Positions 17,767-25,824 of a stretch of 64,000 bases of DNA are shown here, one piece after another; position 1 is the first letter of the stretch; every line of letters begins with the position of its first letter. A program made the translations under genes and the position numbers. The stretch is taken from NCBI GenBank assembly GCA_965214475.1, contig OZ243953.1, positions 558,001 through 622,000 of the forward strand. The letters are read 5' to 3'. The notes below the pieces were generated by a model that saw only the letters and a list, made by a program, of their open reading frames with translations, did not search any database and was not told the DNA's origin. Source of the stretch: SIRX01 sp965214475 (GTDB lineage Bacteria; Actinomycetota; Rubrobacteria; Rubrobacterales; Rubrobacteraceae).

Positions 17767-17803
17767 ATTTCTTTCTCCTCTTTTTGCTTCTTAGCGGGGG
17801 TTC

Positions 17804-18070
17804 TTAACGGCGCAGGCCGAGCCTGGCAATGAGCGACCGATAGCGCTCGACGTCGTTATTCTGGAGGTACTTCAGCAGCCGCCGACGTTTGCCGACCAGC
17901 TTGAGCAGTCCGCGCCGGGAATGGTAATCGTGCTTGTGTTCCCGGAGATGCTCCGTGAGGTGCGATATTCGCTTCGAGAAGATAGCTACTTGTACTTCTG
18001 GGGACCCGGTATCTTCGTCGTGGGTCCGGTAATCCTGAATGGTGTTTTCTTTTTTCTTAGCTACCGCCAA
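17804..18070 (-). CDS. rpsO: 30S ribosomal protein S15
   Basis: S15 binds 16S rRNA early in 30S assembly. The 88-residue sequence is typical, with DTGSPEVQVA, HLTEHLREHKHDYHSRRGL and the C-terminal RYRSLIARLGLRR. The start is TTG; a stop codon three codons upstream in the same frame excludes a longer form. GAGGAG lies about 12 bases upstream. The 73-base gap after ribF may hold a promoter (a TATGAT hexamer is present) but the -35 is poor. In other bacteria S15 represses its own mRNA; I cannot see a clear control structure. Confidence 0.96.
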   Translation of the reverse strand: MAVAKKKENTIQDYRTHDEDTGSPEVQVAIFSKRISHLTEHLREHKHDYHSRRGLLKLVGKRRRLLKYLQNNDVERYRSLIARLGLRR

Positions 18071-18143
18071 CTTCTTCTACTCTCCTCTTTGTTCTAACGC
18101 TGTTCTCTATCCGTACTTATTCGATCATATGCTAACACACGCA

Positions 18144-19040
18144 TCAAGCTCTATCGCCCGAGATACGGCGAGCTTCCTCTACGTCCTGCGCTATTTGCTG
18201 CTTCAACTCCTCGATTCCCGAAAACCTCTTCTCTCCCCGGATGCGATCCGTAAAGCTCACATCCACCGTTTTCCCGTAGAGATCCCCCTCGAAGTCTAAT
18301 AGATACGCCTCCACCCGACTCTCATCCCGATCGAATGTCGGGGCCACCCCGACGTTGGTGCAAGCAGCATATTCCCGGCTTTCGACACGTACGAAACCAG
18401 CGTAGACTCCGTGTGCTGGAACCAGGGCCGCCGTGTCTGAGGCCACGTTGGCCGTCGGAAACCCTATAGTCCTGCCACGCTTGTCCCCGACTACCACCTC
18501 CCCCCGCAGTAGATATGGCCTTCCGAGTAGCTTTGCCGCGTAAGACATCTCTCCTGCAGAGATAAGCTCGCGGATGCGGGTCGAGTTGATCTCCTCTTCA
18601 CCGTTTGCATCTTTTATCGGCACAGCGTACGCAGTACCCCCCCGCTCTTCCATAAGCAATCGGAGATTTTCTACGTCCCCGGCAGCTTTATAGCCAAAGC
18701 GGAAATTTTCTCCTACCACAACGACGCCCGCTTCAAGTTTCCCGATCAATATATCGGCAACGAATTCCTCCGGGCTTTTGTTGGAGAGCTTCCTATCGAA
18801 CCGGATCACGTGCACCTCATCCGCCCCACATTCCGTCAGGGCTTCCTCTCGTAACTCCAAAGTCGTAAGCAGCTTGGGCTCAGTACCGGGTCTCAGAATA
18901 GCCCGCGGATGGGGATCGAAGGTCGCAGCCACCACCTTGTTTCCCTGCTCCCATCCAACCTCCACCGCCCGGCTCAACACCCTCTGGTGACCTAGATGTA
19001 CCCCGTCGAAGTTACCGAGGGCGACTACTGCGCCGCGCAC
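18144..19040 (-). CDS. ribF: bifunctional riboflavin kinase / FAD synthetase
   Basis: RibF phosphorylates riboflavin to FMN and adenylates FMN to FAD. The N-terminal nucleotidyltransferase domain has GNFDGVHLGHQ near residue 10 and the C-terminal flavokinase domain has GRTIGFPTANV and YAACTNVGVAPTF. At 298 residues it is close to the usual size. The GTG start overlaps the truB stop by 16 bases with GAGGTGG upstream. Its FMN product is the ligand of the riboswitch at the right end of the window that controls ribDEBA-H. Confidence 0.96.
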   Translation of the reverse strand: MRGAVVALGNFDGVHLGHQRVLSRAVEVGWEQGNKVVAATFDPHPRAILRPGTEPKLLTTLELREEALTECGADEVHVIRFDRKLSNKSPEEFVADILIGKLEAGVVVVGENFRFGYKAAGDVENLRLLMEERGGTAYAVPIKDANGEEEINSTRIRELISAGEMSYAAKLLGRPYLLRGEVVVGDKRGRTIGFPTANVASDTAALVPAHGVYAGFVRVESREYAACTNVGVAPTFDRDESRVEAYLLDFEGDLYGKTVDVSFTDRIRGEKRFSGIEELKQQIAQDVEEARRISGDRA

Positions 19041-19876
19041 AACACCACCTCAGGACTCCCCTTCTCACCGTCGCCACTATAAATCGCCAGCAACTCTCCG
19101 TCGTTTTCTACGCGAAAGCTGCCCGAGGTACCGAGAGATGAGATCCCCCGCCCGTTGGCCACATCCCGCCTCTCCCTATCTCCTACCCGTACAACAGGTA
19201 AATGCTCTACTACCCTTACAGGCTGTATTATGCGGTTATGCAGATTGTCGGTGTTCAGGTCGTCCAGGGAGGTAGCGTCGCGCAGGCTTAGGGTGCCGAC
19301 GGAGTCCCGGCGGAGGCTGGTGATGTAGGCTGCGTTGTCGAGTGAGTCGGCGAGATCTGCCAACAGCGTGCGAACGTATGTTCCGCTGGAGCATGAGATG
19401 CGGAAGGTGGTGCTCTGCTCCGGTGCATCGTAGGAAGTTAGCTCGAACGAGTAGATGGTGACTGGTCGGCTCTCGCGCTCGACCGTCTCTCCCCGGCGAT
19501 GGATGCTGTAGAGGCGTTCGCCGCCGATCTTCACCGCAGAGGCCATTGGTGGGATTTGGTCTATCTCACCGGAGAGGTTTTTCGCCGCGGACCGAAGCTC
19601 ACTTTCGTCTGGTAGCGCAATTTCCAGATCGGTTATCTCACCCTCAGCGTCCAGAGTGTCGGAGGCTGCCCCGAAACGGGCGGTCGCCGTGTAGGTCTTC
19701 TCCAACCCTGCAACGTAGCGGGAGAGTCGGGTGGCGCGGCCAAGGAGGAGTATTAGTAGGCCGGAGGCCAGGGGATCCAACGTCCCAGTATGACCTATTT
19801 TCGTTTTCTTGGGTAGTAGCCGTTTGACCTGGGCGACCGCGCGGGCGCTCGTGATGCCCGTTGGCTTGTCGAGCAA
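19025..19876 (-). CDS. truB: tRNA pseudouridine(55) synthase
   Basis: TruB makes pseudouridine 55 in the T loop of tRNAs. The catalytic motif GHTGTLDPLASGLL, the KTYTATARFG strand and a C-terminal PUA-like region are visible. The TTG start at 19876 gives MLDKPTGITS, slightly shorter than the usual LLLDKPTG entry; the frame stays open for about ten more codons back to the nrnA stop, with AAAGG there but no standard start codon in a good position, so the true start is uncertain. The rbfA-nrnA-truB-ribF order is the common one downstream of infB. Confidence 0.94.
   Translation of the reverse strand: MLDKPTGITSARAVAQVKRLLPKKTKIGHTGTLDPLASGLLILLLGRATRLSRYVAGLEKTYTATARFGAASDTLDAEGEITDLEIALPDESELRSAAKNLSGEIDQIPPMASAVKIGGERLYSIHRRGETVERESRPVTIYSFELTSYDAPEQSTTFRISCSSGTYVRTLLADLADSLDNAAYITSLRRDSVGTLSLRDATSLDDLNTDNLHNRIIQPVRVVEHLPVVRVGDRERRDVANGRGISSLGTSGSFRVENDGELLAIYSGDGEKGSPEVVLCAAQ
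19225..19234 (+). repeat. oriented 10-mer GTATTATGCG, copy 3
   Basis: Plus-strand copy inside truB, in the longer context TGTATTATGCGGT shared with copies 2 and 4; the coding strand reads RIIQ. Confidence 0.5.
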
Positions 19877-19902
19877 GAGGGCGCCGGATAGAGAATTGCC
19901 TT

Positions 19903-20859
19903 TTATCTGGGCTCTCCGAGATCTGCGACTCCTGCTAGAGCCTCCAGAAGTTCCTCTTTGGCTTCTTCGGGGCGTTTGCCGCTGGCCGTGTAACCGGCCG
20001 CCAGCCGGTGGCCGCCGCCGCCGAAGCCCCGGGCGATCTCCGCCACATCCATCCGCTCGGACCGGAGAGAACCTTTTGTTCCGCCGGGAACTTCCCGCAG
20101 GTGGGCAACGACGTCTACCCCGGCTACGGTGCGCAAGCTGTCTATGGATTCTTTGGAGTCCAGCTCCGTGCCGCCGGTACGCTCATAATCGTCGTTGTCC
20201 ACGGTTGCTATGATGGCCTCCCCGTAGCGAACAGCGTTCGCCAGCGTAACGCCGACGATGTTCAGTTGTTCGATGGTGCCGGTGCGGTTTAGACGGTCGT
20301 CGACCTCGGCGGGTACTACACCGGCGCGGAGCAAGTCCGCAACCAGCTCGTGGGCCTCGGGTGAGACGTTGCGAAACCGGAAGCCGCCCGTATCGGTACG
20401 AACTCCGGTGTAGATCGCCTCGGCGGCAGGCTTCTCTATTGCGATGCCGAGTTCCGGGAAGAGCCGGGCGACGATGTCGGCGCTCGCGGCGGATTTTGCG
20501 TCCACGAGGTTGTAGTCCGCGTAGAACGGGTTGTCTTCGTGGTGGTCGAGGTTCAGCCGCGGTTCGCCGTTCGTAGCGCCGGCGCGGTCCTCCCGGGAAG
20601 TATCCACTACCAATAGATCGTAACCGTCGGGAACTTCGCGCAGGGTGTCAGGCAGCAACCACTGCAAATAGCCCGGTACCTCTTCTTCATGGCAGAAGAC
20701 GGCTTCGGCGCCGAGGGTGTGCATCAGGTGGATGAGCGCGGCCGAACTGCCTATGGCGTCGCCGTCCGCCCCGACGTGGGTTGTTACGGCTACTTGGTCC
20801 AGGGTTTTCAGGTACTCGGCTACCTCTGTAACAGTGTTACCGGTGGTTTGGGTCGTCAC
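19903..20859 (-). CDS. nrnA: DHH/DHHA1 phosphoesterase NrnA-like (oligoribonuclease / pAp phosphatase)
   Basis: NrnA-type enzymes degrade 2-5 nt RNA and dephosphorylate pAp. The DHH metal motifs are intact: HVGADGDAIGS (about 28-38), VVDTSRED, LDHHEDN and YTGVRTDTGGF; the DHHA1 half ends with GFGGGGHRLAAG, which binds the substrate phosphate. Length (318) fits. The GTG start overlaps the rbfA stop by 23 bases, indicating coupled translation. Cyclic dinucleotide phosphodiesterases of the same superfamily are an alternative, but the infB-rbfA-nrnA-truB neighbourhood favours NrnA. Confidence 0.9.
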   Translation of the reverse strand: MTTQTTGNTVTEVAEYLKTLDQVAVTTHVGADGDAIGSSAALIHLMHTLGAEAVFCHEEEVPGYLQWLLPDTLREVPDGYDLLVVDTSREDRAGATNGEPRLNLDHHEDNPFYADYNLVDAKSAASADIVARLFPELGIAIEKPAAEAIYTGVRTDTGGFRFRNVSPEAHELVADLLRAGVVPAEVDDRLNRTGTIEQLNIVGVTLANAVRYGEAIIATVDNDDYERTGGTELDSKESIDSLRTVAGVDVVAHLREVPGGTKGSLRSERMDVAEIARGFGGGGHRLAAGYTASGKRPEEAKEELLEALAGVADLGEPR

Positions 20860-21217
20860 TCTCTTTTACCTCCCTCAAGGCTGCTTCTATACGGCTGGCT
20901 TGATCTACTACCGGGTCCGGCTCGAAATGCAACCGGGGCGTGCGCTTCATGCGAGTCTGGGAACCTACAATGCCCTGGATACGGCCCGCCGCACTCTGGA
21001 GACCTTCACGGGCCTCTTCCTCATCCGTGCCCGCCAGAACGCTGTAGAAAACCGTGGCGTGCGAGAGATCCGGGCTGACCTGGACGGCGGTAACGGTCAC
21101 GAGACCCTGGATGCGCGGGTCGGACAGTTCGGCGACCTCGTCGCCGACGATCTCCTTTAGTTGGGATTCTATTTTGCGGGTACGTTCGCTCACAGCTTCG
21201 AGAACTCCTCGCGCCAT
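20837..21217 (-). CDS. rbfA: 30S ribosome-binding factor A
   Basis: RbfA is a small KH-like factor for late 16S rRNA maturation. The 126-residue product has the signature SERTRKIESQLKEIVGDEV near the start, DPRIQGLVTVTAVQVSPDLSHA in the middle (quoted in parts) and RTPRLHFEPDPVVDQASRIE near the end. It overlaps the upstream YlxP-like gene by 28 bases and the downstream nrnA by 23 bases. Confidence 0.95.
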   Translation of the reverse strand: MARGVLEAVSERTRKIESQLKEIVGDEVAELSDPRIQGLVTVTAVQVSPDLSHATVFYSVLAGTDEEEAREGLQSAAGRIQGIVGSQTRMKRTPRLHFEPDPVVDQASRIEAALREVKESDDPNHR

Positions 21218-21471
21218 TCCAGAATCGACAGCTCCTCGTAATTGAGGAGCGCCCGGTGGATCTCATCGCGTTTCTCCTCTGCGGCGCCGTCGGAAGTAGC
21301 GGCTATCGACACCTCTACCGTCGCCCGCTGCCAGGAGTCCTGATGATTGGACTCGACCACCGAAACGTTCTTGCGACGCAGACGGTCTTTTAGGGACCGG
21401 ATCGTCTGGCGTTTCTCCTTGAGGCTGGAGGAGTAGGGCAGCTCTAACTCCAGCCTTACGTTACAGAACAA
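21190..21471 (-). CDS. YlxP-like DUF503 protein
   Basis: DUF503 proteins are small (about 90-residue) proteins encoded between infB and rbfA in Gram-positives (ylxP). The signature SSSLKEKRQTIRSLKDRLRR and the NVSVVE strand are clear. Members are thought to aid ribosome or tRNA biology, without a proven role. The start is TTG, 15 bases after the infB stop, giving MFCNVRLELELPYSSSLKEKR, which aligns with family N termini. Overlap with rbfA is 28 bases. Confidence 0.88.
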   Translation of the reverse strand: MFCNVRLELELPYSSSLKEKRQTIRSLKDRLRRKNVSVVESNHQDSWQRATVEVSIAATSDGAAEEKRDEIHRALLNYEELSILEWREEFSKL

Positions 21472-21486
21472 ATCCTCTACCTTCGA

Positions 21487-23661
21487 CTACCGCGGGACCT
21501 CGACGACCTTGAAGAACTCCAGCACGTCGCCTTCCTTAATGTCGTTGAAGTTCTGCATCCCCATACCGCACTCGAATCCCTGCCGGACCGAGCGGACATC
21601 GTCCTTGAAACGCTTTAGGGAGGCCAGGTTACCCTCGTAGACCACGGTGCCGTCCCGCACAACGCGGACTCGGTCGTTGCGGGAGATCTCACCGGTCGTC
21701 ACGTAACAACCCGCCACGAGGCCGGCATTCGGCACGCGGAAGGTCTGGCGGACCTCGGCAGTTCCGGTCTCGTTCTCGACAGAATCGGGGGCGAGCATGC
21801 CGCGCATGGCGGCTTCGATCTCTTCGAGGGCCTTGTAGATCACGTCGTACGTCCGGATCTCTACGCCTTCGCGCTCGGCGACCTGCTTGGCTGTGTTCGT
21901 CGGCCGCACGTTGAACCCGAGCAAAATCCCATCGCTCGCCGATCCCAGCATAACGTCGTTCTCGGTGAGCGCACCCACCCCGCTACGAACGATGTTGACC
22001 CGCACCTCTTCGTTGGTGAGCTTGGCGAGCGCCTCTTTGAGCGCCTCCACGGAACCAGCCACATCCGCCTTTATAACCAGGTTGAGGTCCTGTACGCCAC
22101 CTTCGCCGAGCAACTCTTCGAGCGTTCGGCGGGTGCCACCCTCGGCCAACTCTTGACGCCGCGCAGCGGCCTCGGACTGCTGGGCCTTGTCGCGGGCCTG
22201 GCGTTCGTGCTCGACAACCTGGAACCGGGTTCCGGCTTCGGGGACGCCGGAGAGACCGAGTATCTCGACCGGATCCCCCGGCTCTGCACTCTCTACGCGT
22301 TTGCCGGTGTAATCGAGCATCGCCCGTACCCGGCCATACGCCGTGCCGGCCAGCACCACGTCGCTCTTGTGCAGCGTGCCGCGGTTGAGCAAAAGCGTCG
22401 CCACAGGGCCGCGTCCCGGGTCGCGCTCGCCCTCGATCACGTACCCGCTCGCCGGGGCGTTCGGGTTGGCCTGAAGTTCTTCCAACTCTGCGACTATCAG
22501 GATGTTCTCCAGAAGGTCATCCATCCCTTCGCCGGTCTTTGCCGACACCGGGACCGTAACGGTATCGCCGCCGTAGGACTCCGGCACGAGCTCCTGTTCG
22601 GAGAGCTGGCCGAGTACCCGGTCGGGGTTGGCGTTCGGGACGTCGATCTTATTCAGCGCCACGACCATCGGTACACCGGCTGCCCGGGCGTGCTCTATGG
22701 CCTCCTGAGTCTGCGGCATGATCCCATCGTCCGCCGCTACTACCAACACGACCACGTCGGTAACCTTAGCCCCGCGGGCCCGCATCTCGGTGAACGCCTC
22801 GTGGCCCGGGGTATCCACGAACGTGATGCTACGACCATCGTTTTCCACCTGGTAAGCGCCGATATGCTGGGTAATGCCACCGGCCTCACCGGACTGTACG
22901 CTTTCTTTGCGGATGTAGTCCAGAAGCGAAGTCTTGCCGTGGTCTACGTGGCCCATAACGGTAACCACCGGCGGCTTCTCGACCAGGTCCTCCGGCGAAT
23001 CTTCCGGTAGCACCTCCTCGGGAGCGGGCTCCTCCACGGCCCCGACCTCGACTTCGACACCGAGCTCCACGGAGATTACCTCTATCTCTTCGATAGAGAG
23101 CGTCTGCGTAACAGTCCGCATTTCTCCTAGTCCCATGAGCACCTTTATGATCTGGGTCGGCGGGACTCCCACAGCCTCGCCAAGATCCTTGACCGTCGCC
23201 CCCGGCTCTACTTTGATGGCGGTGGATTTTTGTTCCTCCACGGGCTCCGGTGTCGCCTGTCGTGGCTCTTTCGGCTGGGCTGGGGCGGCACCCGGGCGCG
23301 GACCACGGTTTGTTGCGCTGGCGTCGATCACCACGCGCCGCCGCTTCTTGCCACCCTTCTGCTTCTGGGACGCCTCGTCCGGCACGGAAACCGGTTCTTC
23401 TGCCGGAGCCTCGGCTATTGTCGCACCGTGACCGGACTTCTCCGCTTCCTCGCGCGCTTCCTGAGCTTCGGCCTCCTGTGCCTTGGTGCGGCCGTTCTGG
23501 GTCTCAACCGGCTGGCCGTTTCCGAACACCCGCTCAAAGACCGAATCCTCGACGGAGGCGGAATGGTGGTTTACCTCGACACCAGCCTCGTTGAGACGGC
23601 CGATTACCTCTTTATTATTCAGCTTCAGTTCTTTCGCTATCTCATGCACGCGCTTACTCAT
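21487..23661 (-). CDS. infB: translation initiation factor IF-2
   Basis: IF-2 places initiator tRNA on the ribosome. The N-terminal IF2N motif (VHEIAKELKLNNKEVI) is followed by a short Pro/Glu/Ala-rich spacer, a second IF2N-like segment, then the G domain with MGHVDHGKTSLLDYIRK, DTPGHEAF and NKID, and the IF2 C-terminal domains. An in-frame TTG at 23667 would add two residues; the ATG at 23661 has AGGAGG 6 bases upstream and is preferred (724 residues). The start overlaps the nusA stop by 8 bases. ylxR and rplGA, often found between nusA and infB, are absent. Confidence 0.97.
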   Translation of the reverse strand: MSKRVHEIAKELKLNNKEVIGRLNEAGVEVNHHSASVEDSVFERVFGNGQPVETQNGRTKAQEAEAQEAREEAEKSGHGATIAEAPAEEPVSVPDEASQKQKGGKKRRRVVIDASATNRGPRPGAAPAQPKEPRQATPEPVEEQKSTAIKVEPGATVKDLGEAVGVPPTQIIKVLMGLGEMRTVTQTLSIEEIEVISVELGVEVEVGAVEEPAPEEVLPEDSPEDLVEKPPVVTVMGHVDHGKTSLLDYIRKESVQSGEAGGITQHIGAYQVENDGRSITFVDTPGHEAFTEMRARGAKVTDVVVLVVAADDGIMPQTQEAIEHARAAGVPMVVALNKIDVPNANPDRVLGQLSEQELVPESYGGDTVTVPVSAKTGEGMDDLLENILIVAELEELQANPNAPASGYVIEGERDPGRGPVATLLLNRGTLHKSDVVLAGTAYGRVRAMLDYTGKRVESAEPGDPVEILGLSGVPEAGTRFQVVEHERQARDKAQQSEAAARRQELAEGGTRRTLEELLGEGGVQDLNLVIKADVAGSVEALKEALAKLTNEEVRVNIVRSGVGALTENDVMLGSASDGILLGFNVRPTNTAKQVAEREGVEIRTYDVIYKALEEIEAAMRGMLAPDSVENETGTAEVRQTFRVPNAGLVAGCYVTTGEISRNDRVRVVRDGTVVYEGNLASLKRFKDDVRSVRQGFECGMGMQNFNDIKEGDVLEFFKVVEVPR

Positions 23662-24811
23662 CCGCAACCTCCTGCGAGTCCTCTACGGGACTCTCTACCG
23701 CGCCTTCTACCATGCCCTCGAATTCAGCGGCCTGCGCCTGATGCGAAGGTATGCCGCAAAAGAGGGAATCCGGCAGCGCCATGTTGGCGCAACGCCGACC
23801 GTTGCTGAGTACCGCCCGGCAGCGGTGCATGGAGGAGTCTTCGTCCGGCTCCCACTCCTCCTCACCTTCGTATTCTATGGCCTGGCTCTCGGGCTTAATG
23901 TCTATTTTCCAGTCGGTCAGCTTGACGGCGAGCCGAGCGTTCTGGCCCTCTCGGCCGATCGCGAGGGAGAGCTGGTCATCCGGTACGATCACCTCCGCCA
24001 TCTGTTCATCTTCATCCAGGTAAACCTCCCGCACGCGAGCCGGCGAAAGAGCCTTTGCTATAAACCGCGCCGGGTCCGGGTCCCACTGGATAATGTCTAT
24101 CTTCTCGTTTCGGAGCTCGGAGACCACTGCCCTAACACGGCTGCCCCGCGGCCCCACGCACGCCCCAACCGGGTCTATACCCATCTCGTTCGACCACACA
24201 GCGACCTTGGAGCGGAGCCCCGCCTCGCGGGCGACGGCCTTTACCTCTACGAGTCCGTCGTAGATCTCCGGTACTTCGAGCCTGAAAAGCTCGTTTAACA
24301 GCCCTTCGTGTCGGCGACTGACCACCAGACTCGGGCCGCGGCCGGGTTCCCGAATCTCCGAGAGGTAAACCTTGATCCGCTGTCCGTTCTCATACCGCTC
24401 GTTCTGAACCTGCTCGCTGGCAGGAAGTATCGCCTCGACCCGACCCAAATCCACGAGCGTCATGCGCCGGTGGGCCTGCTGCACGATGCCGGTAACGACA
24501 TCGCCCATCCGCCCGCCATATTCATCTAGGAGCTGCTCGTTGTTGATCTCATTCAGGCGCTGGTAGAAAGTCTGGCGCATGACCTGGGCCGCAATGCGGG
24601 TAAAGTCGCTAGGCGTTATGTCTTCGCCATCCTTCATAACGCAAAGCTCGCCGGTCTCGGCGTCCAGCACGACTTCGGCGTCTTCCTCAGCCCCCTCCCG
24701 GCCCTCGTAGGCCGCGAGCAAGGACTCCTCCAGGACGCTTTTGACCGTCTCGAACGGTATATTTTTCTCTAGCTCTATCTCATGCAGAGCTGAAAGTAGT
24801 GCCGCGTTCAT
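23654..24811 (-). CDS. nusA: transcription factor NusA with C-terminal zinc-finger-like tail
   Basis: NusA binds RNA polymerase and governs pausing, termination and antitermination. An N-terminal domain, S1 (about 130-200) and two KH domains (about 205-320, including VGACVGPRGSRVRAVVSEL and LAIGREGQNARLA) are intact. The tail is unusual: C331-x9-C341-x10-C352-x4-H357, with SNGRRC and LFCGIPSHQ, looks like the small Cys/His finger of DUF5763-like proteins, followed by 27 acidic residues. The start abuts the rimP stop; the stop overlaps the infB start. A terminator-like hairpin in the operon leader (25277-25310) suggests NusA controls its own synthesis, as known for Bacillus subtilis. Confidence 0.95.
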   Translation of the reverse strand: MNAALLSALHEIELEKNIPFETVKSVLEESLLAAYEGREGAEEDAEVVLDAETGELCVMKDGEDITPSDFTRIAAQVMRQTFYQRLNEINNEQLLDEYGGRMGDVVTGIVQQAHRRMTLVDLGRVEAILPASEQVQNERYENGQRIKVYLSEIREPGRGPSLVVSRRHEGLLNELFRLEVPEIYDGLVEVKAVAREAGLRSKVAVWSNEMGIDPVGACVGPRGSRVRAVVSELRNEKIDIIQWDPDPARFIAKALSPARVREVYLDEDEQMAEVIVPDDQLSLAIGREGQNARLAVKLTDWKIDIKPESQAIEYEGEEEWEPDEDSSMHRCRAVLSNGRRCANMALPDSLFCGIPSHQAQAAEFEGMVEGAVESPVEDSQEVADE

Positions 24812-25258
24812 TTATATATCCTCCTTGAGATGCGCGCGGTCGACGGAGCCGAACGGCAGCTCCACCTCCGCCTCACCTGCAGAGAGTTGTAGGGCAAAGC
24901 TGTCCTCTCCGGCCCGGGTAATGGCGCCGGTGAAGTTGCGTTGGCCTTCGATAGGCTCCGCAAGCCGCACCTTCGCCTCGTGTCCCACAAAGCGCCGGAA
25001 GTGATCCGGCTTCGTCAGTGGGCGCTCGATCCCCGGAGACGAGACTTCGATCATACCGTCGTAGCCCTCCGCCTCCAAAGCCGGCGAAACGGCGGATGCA
25101 ATCCGCGTGCAAAACTCGTGGTCAACGGTTCCGTCCTCCCGATCCACGAGCAGGGTAAGCAGCGATCCTCCCGAGAAGCGAGCCTCTACAAGCTCCGCAT
25201 CCGCCGGGAGGGAATCCTCCACAACCTGCGTCAATTTCTCCAGCCGTTTCGTCTTCAT
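24812..25258 (-). CDS. rimP: ribosome maturation factor RimP
   Basis: RimP assists 30S subunit maturation. The 148-residue product has the usual N-terminal alpha/beta domain (AELVEARFSGGSLLTLLVDRE in parts, then EFCTRIASAVSPALEAE), the motif YMIEVSSPGIERPL in the form GMIEVSSPGIERPLTKPDHF, and an SH3-like C-terminal domain. It heads the rimP-nusA-infB-ylxP-rbfA-nrnA-truB-ribF operon and abuts nusA. GAGGTG lies only a base or two before the ATG, an unusually tight spacing, so a start a few codons inside is possible. Confidence 0.95.
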   Translation of the reverse strand: MKTKRLEKLTQVVEDSLPADAELVEARFSGGSLLTLLVDREDGTVDHEFCTRIASAVSPALEAEGYDGMIEVSSPGIERPLTKPDHFRRFVGHEAKVRLAEPIEGQRNFTGAITRAGEDSFALQLSAGEAEVELPFGSVDRAHLKEDI

Positions 25259-25276
25259 TCACCTCATTTTAGGCGT

Positions 25277-25310
25277 TAAAAAAGCAACGAGTCCGGTGGG
25301 ACCCCTTGCT
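25277..25310 (-). terminator. leader attenuator hairpin before rimP-nusA-infB
   Basis: Transcribed from the minus strand, AGCAAGGGGTCC and GGACTCGTTGCT pair as a 12-bp stem with one G-G mismatch and one G-T wobble, a CACC loop, then a run of six T residues. It lies between the operon promoter (25328-25355) and the rimP start (25258), so it can end transcription before the first gene. A weakened stem directly before a U-tract is the kind of terminator that responds to NusA. Confidence 0.85.
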
Positions 25311-25327
25311 CCAACACAACACTTTTG

Positions 25328-25355
25328 ATTATACAGTAGAGTATGTAGGTTACAA
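25328..25355 (-). promoter_or_regulatory. promoter of the rimP-nusA-infB operon
   Basis: On the minus strand TTGTAA (25350-25355), a 16-base spacer and a perfect TATAAT (25328-25333) precede the attenuator hairpin. The promoter lies in the divergent gap before the plus-strand membrane protein gene. Confidence 0.8.
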
Positions 25356-25389
25356 GGCAGTTTGCTATTCGGACTGTGGAGGAATGAAG

Positions 25390-25746
25390 ATGGCAAATGA
25401 GCTAGAGGGAGCACGATTCAGGGCGCTCCGCGACATGTTGGGCAGAACCCTAGTAGTAGCCTTGGGCGCTACCACTGGCTTAGGAATAATCTATCTGATT
25501 GAGGGTTATGAGCCGTTTACTTTTCTAGGACTGCTCATTGGCATGACTGCCCCGTGGCTAATTATAGGTTTATACCGCTGCGTAAGACCCGAAGCCCAAC
25601 TGAGAGCTGAAGCTAAGCAAAGAGATCGTCGTGAGGGCCGTAACACTCATTCCAACAAGGCGTTTTGGATAGTCTGGGGCGCCACACTAGCTGTTTTTCT
25701 TAGTGGCGGTGTAGTTTACCTTTTAGTCAAATTACTCTCGGGGTAG
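25390..25746 (+). CDS. small two-segment membrane protein, unknown
   Basis: I do not recognise this protein. The 118 residues start MANELEGARF, have a hydrophobic region at about 18-62 that may form two closely spaced membrane segments, a charged cytoplasmic stretch rich in R, K and E (about 66-88), and another segment near the C terminus (about 89-115). A longer frame exists upstream, but GGAGG at 25378-25382 fits the ATG at 25390 with a 7-base spacer. It is one of only two plus-strand genes and interrupts an otherwise minus-strand core region together with 25825-26145. Its codon choice is richer in A/T than the neighbouring rimP and ispG. Confidence 0.65.
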   Translation: MANELEGARFRALRDMLGRTLVVALGATTGLGIIYLIEGYEPFTFLGLLIGMTAPWLIIGLYRCVRPEAQLRAEAKQRDRREGRNTHSNKAFWIVWGATLAVFLSGGVVYLLVKLLSG

Positions 25747-25824
25747 CAACTTGGTTACTTCAACCTGGCTTTCTCTATCTCCAAAAGAATCTTTCAGATA
25801 GCCTGCGGCATAAAAATTAGTCGC

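Noticed and set aside
22153..23010. 285-codon plus-strand open frame opposite infB
   Set aside because: It is antisense to a strongly conserved gene, has no Shine-Dalgarno, no recognisable motif and Arg/His/Gly-rich shadow composition.
23483..24298. 271-codon plus-strand open frame spanning the infB-nusA junction
   Set aside because: It runs antisense through two conserved genes and their overlap; the reading is explained by codon bias of the real genes.
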